Shown: positions 31,441 through 43,314 of the stretch, in pieces
Layout: the number at the start of each line of letters is the position of its first letter
Numbering within the stretch: the stretch's first letter is position 1
Assembly: GCF_025370935.1 (NCBI RefSeq)
Contig: NC_133491.1
Span: 8,390,168 to 8,454,167 of the forward strand
Origin: Choristoneura fumiferana
Lineage: Eukaryota; Arthropoda; Insecta; Lepidoptera; Tortricidae
Reading direction: 5' to 3'
Length of the DNA: 64,000 nt
Made by a program: the position numbers and the translations under genes
The notes under the pieces: generated by a model
Database searches by the model: none
Told to the model about the DNA's origin: nothing
What the model saw: only the letters and a program-made list of their open reading frames with translations

Positions 31441-31633
31441 AATGTTTTACTCTGTGATATTATGAGGTAAATATTCTAATCATGTAGTAAGATTTAGCTA
31501 CAAATTTAACACTTTTTTGGAATGTTATAACCTAAAAATTACAACAGAGCATGTGTAACCACCGCCCTTTGGCTTAGAAATGGCAACATTATGAGCGCTC
31601 GTTAAAGCTGTTCCAGCACCTTTAAGGTGCCAG
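31441..31633. other. No gene recognised
   Basis: Nothing supported. Confidence 0.4.
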
Positions 31634-31756
31634 CAGGGCTACTACGAAACTCGAAGTTCGTCTCGTACCGCCCCTCTCGCTCTCGTATTAAATAGTATAA
31701 GTGTCAGAGGGACCGCACGACACGAACTTCGAGTTTTGAGTTTCGTAGTAGCCCTG
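31634..31756. mobile_element. CAG-flanked palindromic MITE, copy 2
   Basis: Ends CAGGGCTACTACGAAACTCG and TGAGTTTCGTAGTAGCCCTG; CAG flanks at 31631-31633 and 31757-31759. It is inverted relative to copy 1 around the centre (GAGCG block on the left, GACCGCACGACACGAAC on the right). An additional GAGTTTT unit near the right end mirrors the extra unit near the left end of copy 1. Confidence 0.8.
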
Positions 31757-31759
31757 CAG

Positions 31760-32490
31760 TCCCCGGCGGGATATCCTGTCTGCCCCAGCAGCGTTTTTCT
31801 TCCATTGTGTTGGATCGTTTCGACAGACATTAAGCAAAATTTATAGCGCAACCAATTTTAGACAAGATTTAAGTACTGCCCCTAATGCCTCGCCTACTAA
31901 CTTCTGCAGAGTTTAAGTGACTCACACATTTTTATGACTTACACCCAGATGGCTATACGCAAGTAGCTTAAGAACTCAATTTTCTTTTTCAAACTTTCTT
32001 TTATAGCTGTGTTGAGGGATATTGGAATTTTCCTCGTCATGTTATTTAATTTAGTTTATTTTCAGACGCCATTAATACTTTTTGGCGCTCATATATACCT
32101 AGTTGAAAAGACATACAGGTTATTGAATAAAATATTTGGAGCGTGAAGAAATAAAATTCCGTCACATTTAAATATTCACAATCTTCTGAAGCATATCTAT
32201 TTTTAGATAATCTAATTCGTGTTGATATTAGAAGCGTGTACCTTATTTAATAATATCGTACGACTAAGTACGTTAATGAATTAGTTATAGCATTACGGTG
32301 CGTTGTCGTGCTTCATAGACCGCTCCTCTGAAGATTTCGGTTTGTTATATTAGCGGGACATCTATCACAACGTTTTGCGTAAGCTCATTTTTATATCATG
32401 AAGCTTTTATAAGCTTATTTTTAAATGAAGTAAGATTAATATAATAATTGGGTTATAACATCATCCAATGAGATAATATATCATGTAATA
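31760..32490. other. No gene recognised
   Basis: Nothing supported. Confidence 0.4.
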
Positions 32491-32600
32491 TACATACATA
32501 ATAATAATAAGCATTTATTTACCACCACACTATAGGCAAAGCCTGTCTCGTGAGAGACATTGGCTCCCTTTTAATTTTTCTGTTCATTATTGTCATTATT
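32491..32600 (-). mobile_element. Possible LINE 3' tail
   Basis: ATAATAATAATAAGCATTTA followed by TTTACCACCACACTATAGGC has the layout of a minus-strand LINE 3' end with an ATT-repeat tail. Weak, as no second copy is in the window. Confidence 0.3.
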
Positions 32601-33703
32601 ATCTTTTTTAATTTAAATCTAATTTATAATTGTTATTTTTATCTCTATTTAAATACTATTATACATTATTTTATTTATATACATTTGAGAAACCTATTAT
32701 GATTTTTTCATAATTACCTGATTACTTTTATAATTCGGTATGTTTGGCTCCTTTACAATAAATTAAAGAAGGTCGCACAGACACTATAAGCTTTTAGGAA
32801 AGAAAATCCCTGAGTAATATTTTAATTCCGTAACAAAGTGGTGTAATTATTGAGAGCCTAACAGCTTTGTAATTGTTCGAGGCATTATTATTAATACAGT
32901 AGGGATATTCGGAGTGAAACTAAATTTACAATTCCTATTAGAAAACGGACCGAGCGGGTGCTGGCGACATTTGGGGGCCGGTTTATTGGCAATTCATGCC
33001 GAAGTAGGGATGGGAGGCAGTGCTAAAATGTCGATGTCGATGCAGATGCAGAATATGTCTACACTACAGCAAAGTCGCTTCCCGCCGTCATTCCCTCAGA
33101 ATATGTATGTCCTGTCAATTGTTCAAAGGTTAATTGGAAGAGATCCCTCTGAGGGATAAGTTTACCTTTATAGGTCTCTTGTTATCTGTTAATTTCATGT
33201 ATTTTATTTACTATAAAGAGTTATTATATACAATACAATACGAGTATATCCTCCGGTACGGACACAAAATAACGTAGTTAAAACAACAAGTAAGTACCAA
33301 AAATGTTTCTCGAAGTTTCATGAATATAATAAACACGCAGACACAACAACAGAACAGAAGCAAACACAACAGGACAAAACAGAAATGCAAAATGGGTATC
33401 TAAAAGGTGCATTTTTAAAGATGTGAGGTATTTTAATATTATAATTGTGTTATTTTTATGTGTTCCTAAGAACCATTTATTTTTATATACAACTTGTTAG
33501 CAAACTTACTGAAAACCTGAAACTGAAAGAGTTTGCTTAGAATCGAGAGTAGAGGCTATTACATGATATTTATAATCGGGTTGTGTTGTGTTTATTTAAA
33601 TTACTTTTTCATCACACTTGCTCGTAAACAGCGTCGTAACATGCAGGCTACCTTGGTTGCAACCCCCCAAATAAAACCCTCGATCTTAATGTGCTTGTCA
33701 TGA
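32601..33703. other. No gene; one unassigned open frame
   Basis: The 81-codon frame at 32914-33159 is less AT-rich than its surroundings and contains a Met/Gln-rich stretch (MSMSMQMQNM). I cannot match it or see a convincing splice pair. Confidence 0.35.
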
Positions 33704-33829
33704 AACCCGTGGTCGGTAAATGAGCAGCAGGACCACATGCACACGCGGCTCAGGCACATGCTGAGGGAGGGGGAGGGCGACGCTGCCAAGAGCGCAGCCT
33801 ATGATATCGCCAATATTTGGAAGAATTAA
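33704..33829 (+). CDS. Unassigned open frame, possible terminal exon or TE piece
   Basis: A 41-codon frame from just after a stop (33701-33703) to TAA (33827-33829). It contains the hydrophilic, helix-like RLRHMLREGEGDAAKSAAYD followed by IANIWKN. It is clearly more GC-rich than its flanks and codon-like in composition. There is no ATG at a useful place, but GAGCAGCAG just before GACCACATG could serve as a splice acceptor. It is either the 3' end of a host or transposon gene or a remnant; I do not recognise the protein. Confidence 0.2.
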   Translation, partial: NPWSVNEQQDHMHTRLRHMLREGEGDAAKSAAYDIANIWKN

Positions 33830-33849
33830 ATTTTTCCTTTTAGAAATAT

Positions 33850-34015
33850 ATTAAAATTTTACTCGCAAATGTGATGAAAAACATTGTATGTCGCACGGGC
33901 GGTACTAGAATTACGAACATCGACTCATTAAAGCCCTCAGTCTTCGACTTCGGGCTTCTAATAGACTCTCGTTCGTAATTTCTTATTTACCGCCCTTAAG
34001 ACACAATGTACTATT
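33850..34015. mobile_element. Palindromic MITE (TCGCAAATGTGATGAAAA type), copy 2
   Basis: CGCAAATGTGATGAAAAACA, ATTGTATGTCGCACGGGCGG, GAATTACGAAC and the centre CAGTCTTCGACTTCGGGC give way to complementary blocks GTTCGTAATTTCTTATTTAC, CCGCCCTTAAGACACAATG. The arms pair imperfectly around the centre. The second copy is at 24636-24784. Confidence 0.65.
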
Positions 34016-34127
34016 TTATTGTACCAAGGCCAAACGCCAAACTAAAGCCACAATTAAATGTTTTAGCGAAGGCTGCATATTATTCAGATAATAGAATGCT
34101 GGCCATTTTTCTGTCAAAAAAAATATG

Positions 34128-34258
34128 AGTGTAGATTCGTGCAAAATTACAGCTTTCTAGCATTGATAGTCCCTGAGCAAAGCCGCGGACGGACAGACAG
34201 ACAGACATGGCGAAACTATAAGGGTTCCGTTTTTGCCATTTTGACTCCGGAACCCTAA
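34128..34258 (+). mobile_element. GGTTCCGT-family repeat, 3' part
   Basis: TTCGTGCAAAATTACAGCTT, TAGTCCCTGAGCAAAGCCGC, GGACGGACAGACAGACAGAC and GAACCCTAAAA match the end of the complete copy at 49855-50428. Confidence 0.7.
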
Positions 34259-36705
34259 AAATGCTGTTGAGGTGGCTGTGACTCTTTGTATAGTATGTGT
34301 ATCCTCAAGCGGAAACATGATATTATCGTTATTGATACCAATATTTGCCCATCGCTAACCCGAAGGCGGCGCGGAAAAAACTGCCGCGTACGGCTACAAG
34401 CCGAATCTGATAACTTGAATACGCCTTTTGCCGTCCCGATATATATCACGATCACGTCGGCCCTTTTTCTTAAGAATTGACCGCATTTTACGAAGACATT
34501 CATATCCAATAAACAATATTTTATTGAGCTTCCTTTTCTCGTCCTTTAAGAAAAAAATATCATTTCAAAATACTGTATTTATAACGCTTTACGGACGAAT
34601 GTAGTAATTCACTGTTTGGTCAAACTGGTTGTCAAACTTTAAACCTAAAATTACTAAAAGTGGCTCCGAAGCGGTAACATTTCGTGTGCTCGGCCTACCC
34701 CATTTGGGAATACAGGCGTGATGTTTGTGTGTGGTCCCAAGACACTTAATATTACGCATGTAGTGTCAACGGATTGACGTAATAGTTTCTTTATTTTGTA
34801 ATCGAGTTCCATTTTTAAAAAATACTTTGAAAATAATTAAACTGATTGAATAAATTTTATGAGGGCTTCGTTAACAAAATAATCGCTAGATATTCTCATT
34901 CACAAGAGGTCCGTTTAACGTTAGTCATGCTTGATATTGAATCACTTTATGCTTTAAAATTGACGAGGCGCGCGCCCGAGCTTGATCCCATGACCCTCTG
35001 CTTAAGAGGCCTTAGATCAAACTACTAAACCACCAGAACTTTATAGAAACTTAACTTTACCCTTATACGCAAACTTAAAGTAACTGATGCAATTAACAGA
35101 TGAATTGATATTATAGTCAGCAAAACAAATCCTGAGACAATTTCCTGTAGTAGGTACTTAGGTTACTAAATTTTCTGGCAACAGAATATTAGAAATACGA
35201 CTGCTACAAATTTGTTCAATTATAAAACCATTTGGTATTACAGAAATAAAGCAGAACCGACGTTTATTATTATAATTTAAGGTAAAGTTTGTAAATGATT
35301 TTCATGGTCACGCTACCTCGAAAAGTTGCTAATGTCTTTATTTCTATTTCACTCCTTTATTGCATTTACTTTATTATTGACTAGCTTTGTCTGCAATTTC
35401 GTTCGTGTTAATTTAATATTATAATCAATTTTATTTTGCTAACCAGACCTAATTTTTTTTATAAAAAACGACACTTAGGCGATTTTGCAGATTTTGTTAC
35501 TTACCTAACTTCACATCTGTAGGATTTAATATTGAAAAAGCCTGAAACACATATTTACCTATTTACTTACAGAAGTACTTCTGTGAAATTATGAATAAAA
35601 ATGTCTGTCTATTCTTCTATTTCTTCTCGTTTTATCGTAGGGGGTGAATTTTTGAAAATTAATACTTAACAGATGCCTACGTCATAATAATATTATATGT
35701 GTGCCAAATTTCAGCGCAAATTGTTTATTAGTTGGAATGGAAGCGTGTGTTGATAGATCAGACACTCAGTCAGTAACGGTTGTCTTTTATACAGAAAAAA
35801 ATGGACATATAATTGACGTATTATTACTTTATGCCCAAATACACACACCAGTGGACATTGTCACTAGAGCTTATCAACTTCAATTTTTATTAGGTAATAG
35901 AAAGATAAGATAATACAAATTATTGGACGATAGCTATGTCTGCATGCGTACTTCACCAATAGGGTAGTAACAAAACTTTTTTTAGTTGTTTTAAAACAAG
36001 TTGTTTAATAACTTAAATATAATAAGATTGGTTATGCATGCAAATATGCAATTCCATATAATCCGGTCTCTAGTTATTACCCACCTATCGTAGAGGTTCC
36101 AAGTATTTTTCAGTAGCAAGAATGTCTAGATTCGGATTAAAACTTCCTAAGGGCGCCCGCGCGCGCCGCTTGCCTTACGCGATGTAATCCGACAAAGTTA
36201 GTGATAAGTGCGACACTAAAGTACAAAGTAGAACAACCTATTTCGGTAAGTGTGAAATGTTTGAGATAACTCACTATCGCGCTTGTGGTCGGGAATCCTT
36301 TGCAATAAAGTGTCGCTTTCACCTATTCATAGATACGCAATACGCATGCAGGCAGGTCCCTATTTCTCAAACGTCTAAACGTTAGTCTCACACACAATTC
36401 CTTTTTTTACATTAAACTAATCGTGATTGACTCTTCTCTCACCTGATGTTAAGTGCAGATGAGGCCAAAGTTGTATTTCACTAATGTTTATGAAATAGGG
36501 GCCAATGAACGTAAATGATAGATATACATAATACTCGCATCAACAACGTGTACGTACATGCTTGTAAGTGAAAGCCACATAACTAATATTGAGAGGAATG
36601 CTAATACTAAAAACCCATAATATTAAATAAATATTCACAGCTTGATCTGTAATGAAGTAAATTGCTTAAACTTGCCTGTCTCGATTTATTTTTAATTGTG
36701 TGTGC
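34259..36705. other. No gene; small repeat slivers
   Basis: A diverged CTAGT-end sliver on the minus strand is visible at 35380-35411 (ACTAGCTTTGTCTGCAATTT). A GC-rich run GCGCCCGCGCGCGCCGC occurs at about 36152-36168. Nothing else is supported. Confidence 0.4.
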
Positions 36706-36870
36706 CGGTGAAATTACTGGCACTTGCGGTATCCGATCTTAGGCCTCTAGGTTGGCAACGCATCTGCAATACCCCTGGTGTTGCAGATTTTTATGGGCGG
36801 TGGTGATCTCTTACCATCAGGAGACCCAGTTGCTCGTTTGCTATCCAGTTTAATAAAATAAAAATAAATA
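36706..36870 (+). mobile_element. GATGGTAAGAGATC lepidopteran repeat, copy 3
   Basis: CCGGTGAAATTACTGGCACT, GATCTTAGGCCTCTAGGTTG, GCAACGCATCTGCAATACCC, GGGCGGTGGTGATCTCTTAC and GCTATCCAGTTTAATAAAAT. The A-rich tail (AATAAAAATAAATAAA) lies at the right, so the element reads on the plus strand. Confidence 0.75.
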
Positions 36871-37668
36871 AAAAATAATAATGCTTAATTCCGCCACGTG
36901 AAAAAAAATATTGTTTAAAACAGATTGTTTACGATTGATTGATTATTACGGGACCTCTAGTAAATACTCGTAGTGTCCATTTCTGATGCATCTCTTACAA
37001 TTGTTCAAACACACGGTTTCAAACGGGACAAATTCCACCAAATCCCACATGAATGTCATGAGATTGTTTAAATTAATAAAACGACGATGTTAAAGTGACG
37101 TTAAGAACCACAATAACAATAAATAACAGACACTGAAAGATATTATTTCCATTACAAAGTTAAAATTGACATCAGATGAAGTTGCTGATTTCAAACGGTT
37201 CCTATTGAGTTTAATATAAATATATAGCTATATCGTTGAAAACTCAGTCAAGTTACATTGAATTATTTCTCGAAGGAACTATCCATTCTCAGCAAAGCCA
37301 AATCACTATTCTACTTGGAAAATTTCAACTTTACAAAACAAAAGTTGAAATAATAATATGCTAACATGAAATGGAATTCTACGTATATATTTACACTCGA
37401 CCTGGATTCGTTAATAACTTAATGAATATTTAATTTTACTATTCTTCGAAGGCTAGGTACGACTGACTGAATAATAGGCAAAGCATTAAAATTGTATTTT
37501 TTATTTCTGTGTACTGTGAATAATATTGGAATCTTAGGAAATATTCAAGAACATAGGTGGAACCCGAATTCGACATAGAGCGGTATTTAGGTAAGGTTTA
37601 GGTGTTAAATGTCAAAGATTGTCTAGTGCTTTCATTTTACCTATTGATGTGCCAAAGGAAAATTTCCA
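36871..37668. other. No gene recognised
   Basis: Nothing supported. Confidence 0.4.
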
Positions 37669-38037
37669 CAATACGGTATTTGACTATTTTGTATATGTTT
37701 TATAAATTAAAACTACACAATGCCTTTTATCGAATAGAAAATCAATTTTTAAGCTACCTTTACAAATAACAAAGTTATAAAGGTTTAAAATTCAAGATTA
37801 GACAGAGAAAGACATACTGGCATATGGCGTCATACGCCAGTACTGCCATACTTGCTGCATAGAGAAAAGCGTTTGAGAAAGAGACAGGTATATAGATTTT
37901 TCAAAAAATCACTATAAATCCAATTATCAACCGATTTAAATTTTCTCTTCGCTAAACACTATCTGCATGTGTATATCTTATATTTTCATAGTAATATTAA
38001 GATATGGCAAAATCAGGAGTTGTCAAATACCGTATTG
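37669..38037. mobile_element. Inverted-repeat element with perfect 16-bp arms
   Basis: CAATACGGTATTTGAC (37669-37684) and its exact complement GTCAAATACCGTATTG (38022-38037) bracket AT-rich non-coding DNA. Its right arm overlaps by two bases the left arm of the larger 38036-39617 structure, so one may have inserted at the edge of the other. Confidence 0.5.
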
Positions 38038-39617
38038 AAGGGTCCATGGAAAGAATGTTTCTTTTTGAGTTAAAGCGGTTTGAAAGTTAGTCATCACGAA
38101 CAATTACAATGGTTACCATTTATTTAAAAGATAAAAATAGTTATTTGTGCAACAAGAGAGCAAAGTCGTTTTTTGGTGCGAGTGTTGATTTTGAATCCCG
38201 AGTAAGCGAAGGATTCTACAATTGAATCACGAGCGATAGCGAGTGATTCTAGGTTAGAATCATGAGATCAGCGAGGGATTTCAAACACACGAGATGCAAA
38301 AAAACTTTGGTCTCGTGTGACACATACAACTTTTCACCTGAGCAGCGAGAACATTTATCATTTAAATTAAAGGTTAAAACAAAACCACATATATTTAGAA
38401 GACAAAAATATCAAAAACTAAAATATAATTCGATTGTTAGAAATAAATATAGTACCTACTTACATAATCATATTTAAAACTTTTTGTCGAAAATGATTCA
38501 TACAGTCGCCATTATATCTTTAAAAAGTCACTTAATAATGCCAGACAACGATCAAAAGTCACCGGTAAGTAGACAGGTTTTAAACATGGAACGAAAAAGT
38601 ATCCAGTATAAAAATAAACCTTTAAATATGATTTTATTAGGATTTTTATTGTTTGAAACATATATATAGATTACTTTCAAATTCATTCAATTTGACAAAT
38701 ATTTCATCCAACTTTAAGAGATATGCAGTAGACGGAACGAATTGATTAAAAAAAAACAAGAGCAGCGGCTTTCGTTCAACGAGGTTGCATACTTTATTAA
38801 AAGAGTGGGAAATTGTAAAATTTCGGAAATATTTCGCTGTCATATAATTCACTGTTTTTTAATTTCACCTCGTGTTTTTGTTCTTTAATTTGTCCTTATT
38901 ATAATTAAGTAATTATTGACATATTTTTAATGCTAAAGGTCAACACAGTATTTTTTTATTAGGTTGGTATAATGCTTCTTGCTTAATTAAAAAGTAAAAA
39001 AAAACTAAGAAAAAAGTAAAATTGAACGGGATATTCGTTCATTTATGCTCGTTTTGTTTTCTAATTTAACTTTGTAGATTTTAGTTTATATTTGAGAAGA
39101 GCACCGTACAAGCTTCGAGCAATAAGTGCTATAATAAATCCCTCTAATAATGCTCTATATACCTACTTATATAACAGACGTTTTGTAATTTTGCGGTTGA
39201 AATATGTGTATCGAACGTTTATTTGTTTCTTTTTAGGGCTACAGAATTTGAAAATCGAACTTATTATCGATTTGATCCTAACTCTCGCTTTTTTCCTATT
39301 GAAGTGAAAGTGACAGATCAAAGTCAAGTTCAAATATTTGCCATTCAGTGAGTGGACCCAGCACTATCCTCAGCATTTAAAAAAAAAAATTAAAAAGCTA
39401 CTTTGTCTCACGGAGTGAGCAAAATGCGATTTTGCTCACTGATTTTTCATAGCAAAACCTGCTTGTTTGAGCTGCTGAGGTGAAAATAGATTTTATATTG
39501 TTTTCAGATTATTTTATTCAATGATAAGTCATAGTACTTTGTGAGCTCTATATTTTAAAATTAAAATCTCAATTTTTAAAAAAGGTGACTAGGCATGTTC
39601 TTTCCGTGGACCCTTCA
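38036..39617. mobile_element. Large non-coding element with concentric inverted arms
   Basis: The outer arms TGAAGGGTCCATGGAAAGAA (38036-38055) and TTCTTTCCGTGGACCCTTCA (39598-39617) pair at 19 of 20. AT lies directly outside both. Inner arms TTTTCACCTGAGCAGC (38331-38346) and GCTGCTGAGGTGAAAA (39471-39486) pair at 15 of 16. The interior has repeated GAATC(A/C)CGAG-type motifs at 38190-38280 and GAGCAAAATGCGATTTTGCTC at about 39417. No transposase frame. Superfamily unknown; two nested elements are also possible. Confidence 0.5.
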
Positions 39618-39933
39618 ATTGCAGAATTTTTCATATAGGAAAATTTTAAAAAATTCTCACAATTTTGTATGGGAATTGAAACTTTCCGTTCCTTAAATTT
39701 AAAACTTCTCATATAATCTAGTGAAAATTTCCAGTCCAACAAATTTCCTAATTTTTTGGCAACTTTTCGTAACTTGCACATCTGTAATTTCACTTAGTAC
39801 ATTAAAATGGCATAACACACATGAAATTAACAGTTAAGAACACGAAAAGACGAAAACTATAGGTTACTGTAACTAAAAATACATGACAATGTTACTATAA
39901 AAATAAAATTGATTAAAAGATCACCCCGTCTAA
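39618..39933. other. No gene; AT-rich repeat-like DNA
   Basis: AGGAAAATTTTAAAAAATTC and complementary GAAAATTTCC blocks give a loose inverted-repeat look, but edges are unclear. Confidence 0.3.
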
Positions 39934-40086
39934 AAGATCTGCCTGTGGCAGGGTTCCTATGATGCTGGCCGCTTTACTCCTTTGGGCCATAAATACGCGC
40001 CAGCTCTTGGGTTCCCAGAAGTGTCAACCAACCGGGAAGAAAAGGCCTTTATGAAAGACTTCATGTCGGCTGAGCAAAGCCCTTAA
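39934..40086 (+). pseudogene. C-terminal coding fragment before a 3' untranslated region
   Basis: After a stop at 39931-39933 the frame reads KICLWQGSYDAGRFTPLGHK, YAPALGFPEV, STNREEKAFMKDFMSAEQSP and then TAA (40084-40086). It is noticeably less AT-rich than its flanks. About 540 bp downstream there is AATAAA. This is the layout of the 3' end of a retrotransposon or of a terminal exon (CTGTGGCAG just before GGTTCC could be a splice acceptor). I do not recognise the protein family. Confidence 0.3.
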
Positions 40087-40680
40087 GTCTCAATAACAAA
40101 CACCGCAAACTCGTAATCCTTTAATAAGGAGGAAAAGTGCAAACAATATGTGTTTTAACAAAATACCAGCTACACTTAAGACATTACCTAATAGTGAATT
40201 TAAAATGAAATTGTACAAATTATTAAGTGATAATTGTTTTTACAGCATAAACGATTTTTAATGCATAAATTCTTAGATTTGTCATGAAAATTTAATTTGT
40301 ATAGTTTTAAGAAATTGCAATTCAATGTTTTTTTGTTTTATTTGTATTGATTAATTTTTATTTCCATTACCATTTTATTATTGTGTAATTTAATATAGTT
40401 AATTACTATCTCTTTTATTTAAATTTAATTGTAATATAGGATTGTTACTTTTTATATTTTATTTTATTTTATGACAATTATTTTGAATTATGTAGTATCT
40501 AATTATGACCACTGAGCACCGCTGAAATTGCTTGTCACATGCCTGCCTTGGCTAAACATATTATGGGAAATACCTAATTATTAGGTACTGTAATGCAAGA
40601 TCCTCAGCTACCATAATGTTTCTGTGAATAAACGAATGATTAATTAATTTATTCATTCATTCATTTACTCATTCATGGAG
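40087..40680 (+). mobile_element. Putative retroelement 3' untranslated region
   Basis: AT-rich, non-coding. It contains GTGAATAAACGAATG (AATAAA near 40627) followed by a (CATT)n run (about 40650-40666), as at the end of a LINE with a simple-repeat tail. It would belong to the frame at 39934-40086. Confidence 0.35.
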
Positions 40681-40802
40681 GACTATTTGACCATTGATTT
40701 TATTAGACATTTACCTATACCTAATTGATATCTTTTATTTGTAGTTAAATTAAATTTTGTAAGGATAAAGATTTATCAATATAAAAAATATATATAAATA
40801 AT

Positions 40803-41011
40803 GAGCCGACTACAAAAACCATGAAAATAATTTTCTATTAGTCTGAACTCGGTCGGTGCCTCAGCACGAGCCAGCAGGAGTGGACCTATAGTCATCTACC
40901 TCACCTACGCACTTTATATTGAGCTTCAATCAATCCTGCTGGCTCGTGCTGAGGCACCCACCGACTTCAGACTGGTAGAAAATTATATACATGGTTTTTT
41001 GTAGTCGGTTT
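40803..41011. mobile_element. MITE with ~75-bp inverted repeats
   Basis: Left GCCGACTACAAAAACCATG and GTGCCTCAGCACGAGCCAGC pair with right GCTGGCTCGTGCTGAGGCAC and CATGGTTTTTTGTAGTCGG. Pairing covers almost the whole arm on each side, leaving a short spacer with CACTTTATATTGAGCTTC. I recognise it as a recurrent lepidopteran MITE. No coding content. Confidence 0.8.
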
Positions 41012-41050
41012 TTTTTTATAAAACTTTTTTTCACGCTTTTTAGTGTAAAT

Positions 41051-41200
41051 AATACAGTACAATTCAATTACTCTTTATTGTACATCAGAAATAGTAAGCG
41101 ATACAGAAAACAGGTACACAGAGAAAATTACAAGGTAAGCAATAGGCGGCCTTATCGCTAAAGAGCGATCTCTTCCAGGCAACCTTTTTACAGAAAGAAG
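41051..41200 (-). mobile_element. LINE 3' end with TACAATA tail, copy 2
   Basis: GTACAATTCAATTACTCTTT, AATAGTAAGCGATACAGAAA, TACAAGGTAAGCAATAGGCG and GAGCGATCTCTTCCAGGC are the same ordered blocks as at 16256-16435. The tail pentamers are degraded, so it is probably older. Confidence 0.7.
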
Positions 41201-42340
41201 GAGGGACTAGTTTACAGCAGGTGGTGCATTAACAGTAGATCAGAAAAATTAAAATGCAACAAAAACACACATACACATAAATAATCTAATACAATAATCT
41301 AATATACAATAGTTTAATATCAACTGCTCGTCACCTTTTACGAAAGATTGCTTTTTCCCATGCTGCAACGTTCATTATTGAGGAGTCCTGCTGCTTCACT
41401 ACCCGTTTTACCATATGCATTACGAGGAGCATAAGTAACAACTTAGCAACTGTGTCAAAGTAATTAAAATTCAACCCGTGAAATACTTGTAATTGAGTAG
41501 TAACTCCAATGGTCAACAGTGGTCTTCATCATCAGTTCAATTCCACTTTACCAAATGATGATTTTCAAGAGCAAATACACGAGTTACTGTATAATATATC
41601 GAATTTACTATAGGTGTCCCTACAACATTTGAAGAGTTCCCTCGATTTCCTTAAGATCCAATCATCAGATCCTGATTTGGTGCTTATGGGGCCTAATTGA
41701 AGATATTCCTAGAGGAACGCAAAAAAAATCAAACAGTAGTAACAAACGTAAAAAAAGAAAAAAAATAACGTTGAACAATCGTCAAAAACTGTAGGTAAAA
41801 TTTTAGGAGGTGGAAGCCATTATTGCAGATTGTATGAAAAGCTGTGACTACTAAATCCTCTCATAACATATTATCCTGATACCCTATCGTAACCGCTGTC
41901 TGTACAAAAGTATTGCTTCGCTTACGACCACGTGTATCGACAATAGCCGCAATAATGCGCGACCCCCCTCAATTCCATTCCGAACATTAGGGTTACCATA
42001 CGGCATGCATGAAATATCAGAATTTTAAGGCTCAGTCTGGCTAGAATCAAATGCATCTTTCTGTGTGACAACGCGTGTGAGGTGCTGAAACTAATCAGTG
42101 AGCACCATGCTTTTTTTGATCTTCTCAAATGTTATTTTTGTAAAAAGAAGTAAAACAAAATAATGCTATCTACTTTTCTCATTCTATAGCTTTAACATTT
42201 CCTAAAAGTCATTATGCTCTACCCTACCTAATACTATAAATATTAATATAATTGTATTTGCCCACGATTTTGTCCGCGCAGATTTGTGGTAAAGCTTCTT
42301 CATCTTTCATTGAATAAAGCAAAAGTCCACTAACAGCAAC
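41201..42340. other. No gene; repeat-like patches
   Basis: CTCGATTTCCTTAAGATCCA, ATCATCAGATCCTGATTTGG (about 41641-41680) looks like part of a lepidopteran repeat. A diverged CTAGT-family 3' sliver is possible at 42255-42295. No gene. Confidence 0.35.
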
Positions 42341-42541
42341 ATCCATCATCATCATCATCATCATCATCTCAGCCGCAGGACGTCCATAGTTGGACATAGG
42401 CCTCCCTCATAGACCTCCAGTCGCTTTGGTTGGCAGCGGCCTGCATCCACCGTGATCCCGCGGCTTTAACCAGTTTATCCGTCCATCTCGTTGGTGAACT
42501 TCCTACGCTGCGCTTGCCGCCGCGGTCTCCACTCGAGAACA
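42341..42541 (-). pseudogene. RTE-clade LINE reverse transcriptase, C-terminal remnant
   Basis: On the minus strand the frame reads VLEWRP, then (after a one-base deletion) GKRSVGSSPTRWTDKLVKAA, GSRWMQAAANQSDWRSMREA and YVQLWTSCG, then the TGA complementary to 42369-42371. An (ATG)n tail follows at 42341-42368. This is the conserved C-terminus and simple-repeat tail of RTE LINEs. Only about 57 codons are left. Confidence 0.85.
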
Positions 42542-43314
42542 TCCATAATCATCCTCAATATCAGTTAATACAACTCTATTCAAAAAAATCGCCCAGGTTT
42601 AAAGGTTTATGTTGGTCGTTAATGATGATAGTTTATGATGGTCAGTCAGTCAATCGGTTAAGACTTTTCTTTATATATTGAGACTTACAAAATGTAATAC
42701 ACACAAAATCAAATGAGGGTATAAATTACATAAAAACCAACCTATAAATAACCTAACTCTATCTACAATTCTTTTGAGCCTTTTCCGTATTATTTGAAAC
42801 TTCCAGTCTAATTTAACAATTCTTCAATACGTCCCTGAGATAATGACTAGCCTCTTTCTATGGAAACCAACCTTATTGTAAGGATTTTTTAATTTTCCGA
42901 CTGGTAACCCTACATCCGATCCAATTATTTCGAGTATTTCCGAGGGACTATTGACGAATATCCTCCGACGGTTAGCACTGAAGCTCACATGAGTCTGAGA
43001 GGTTACCCGTTTATATCGGAATCCCATTCGGTGACGAGCCACTATTGTATGAAACTGATTGATTTCATTAACTTCGTGTAAATAATACAGTATGTATCAG
43101 AACAAAAGGCAAAGAAAGAGACCCATTAATGTTTAGACCACAAATATGATTATGGTGCCTGGCTTATGGAAATTTAGCATCTTTTTGTGGTAGTGAAAAA
43201 AAACCATTATTTTATCCTCCTGTATAAAATCCTGTATTCCTGTATTGTATTTATTTACAATCTTATCAATGACAACTAATAAAATGTCATAAATGTGAGC
43301 TGATAATGTTATGC
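42542..43314. other. No gene recognised
   Basis: Nothing supported; the short frames are AT-rich and unmatched. Confidence 0.4.

Noticed and set aside
36434..36475. Fragment resembling a LINE motif (CACCTGATGTTAAGTG)
   Set aside because: Too short and too diverged to name as an element.
42341..42368. CRISPR or satellite array
   Set aside because: It is a simple (CAT)n run forming the tail of the RTE remnant.
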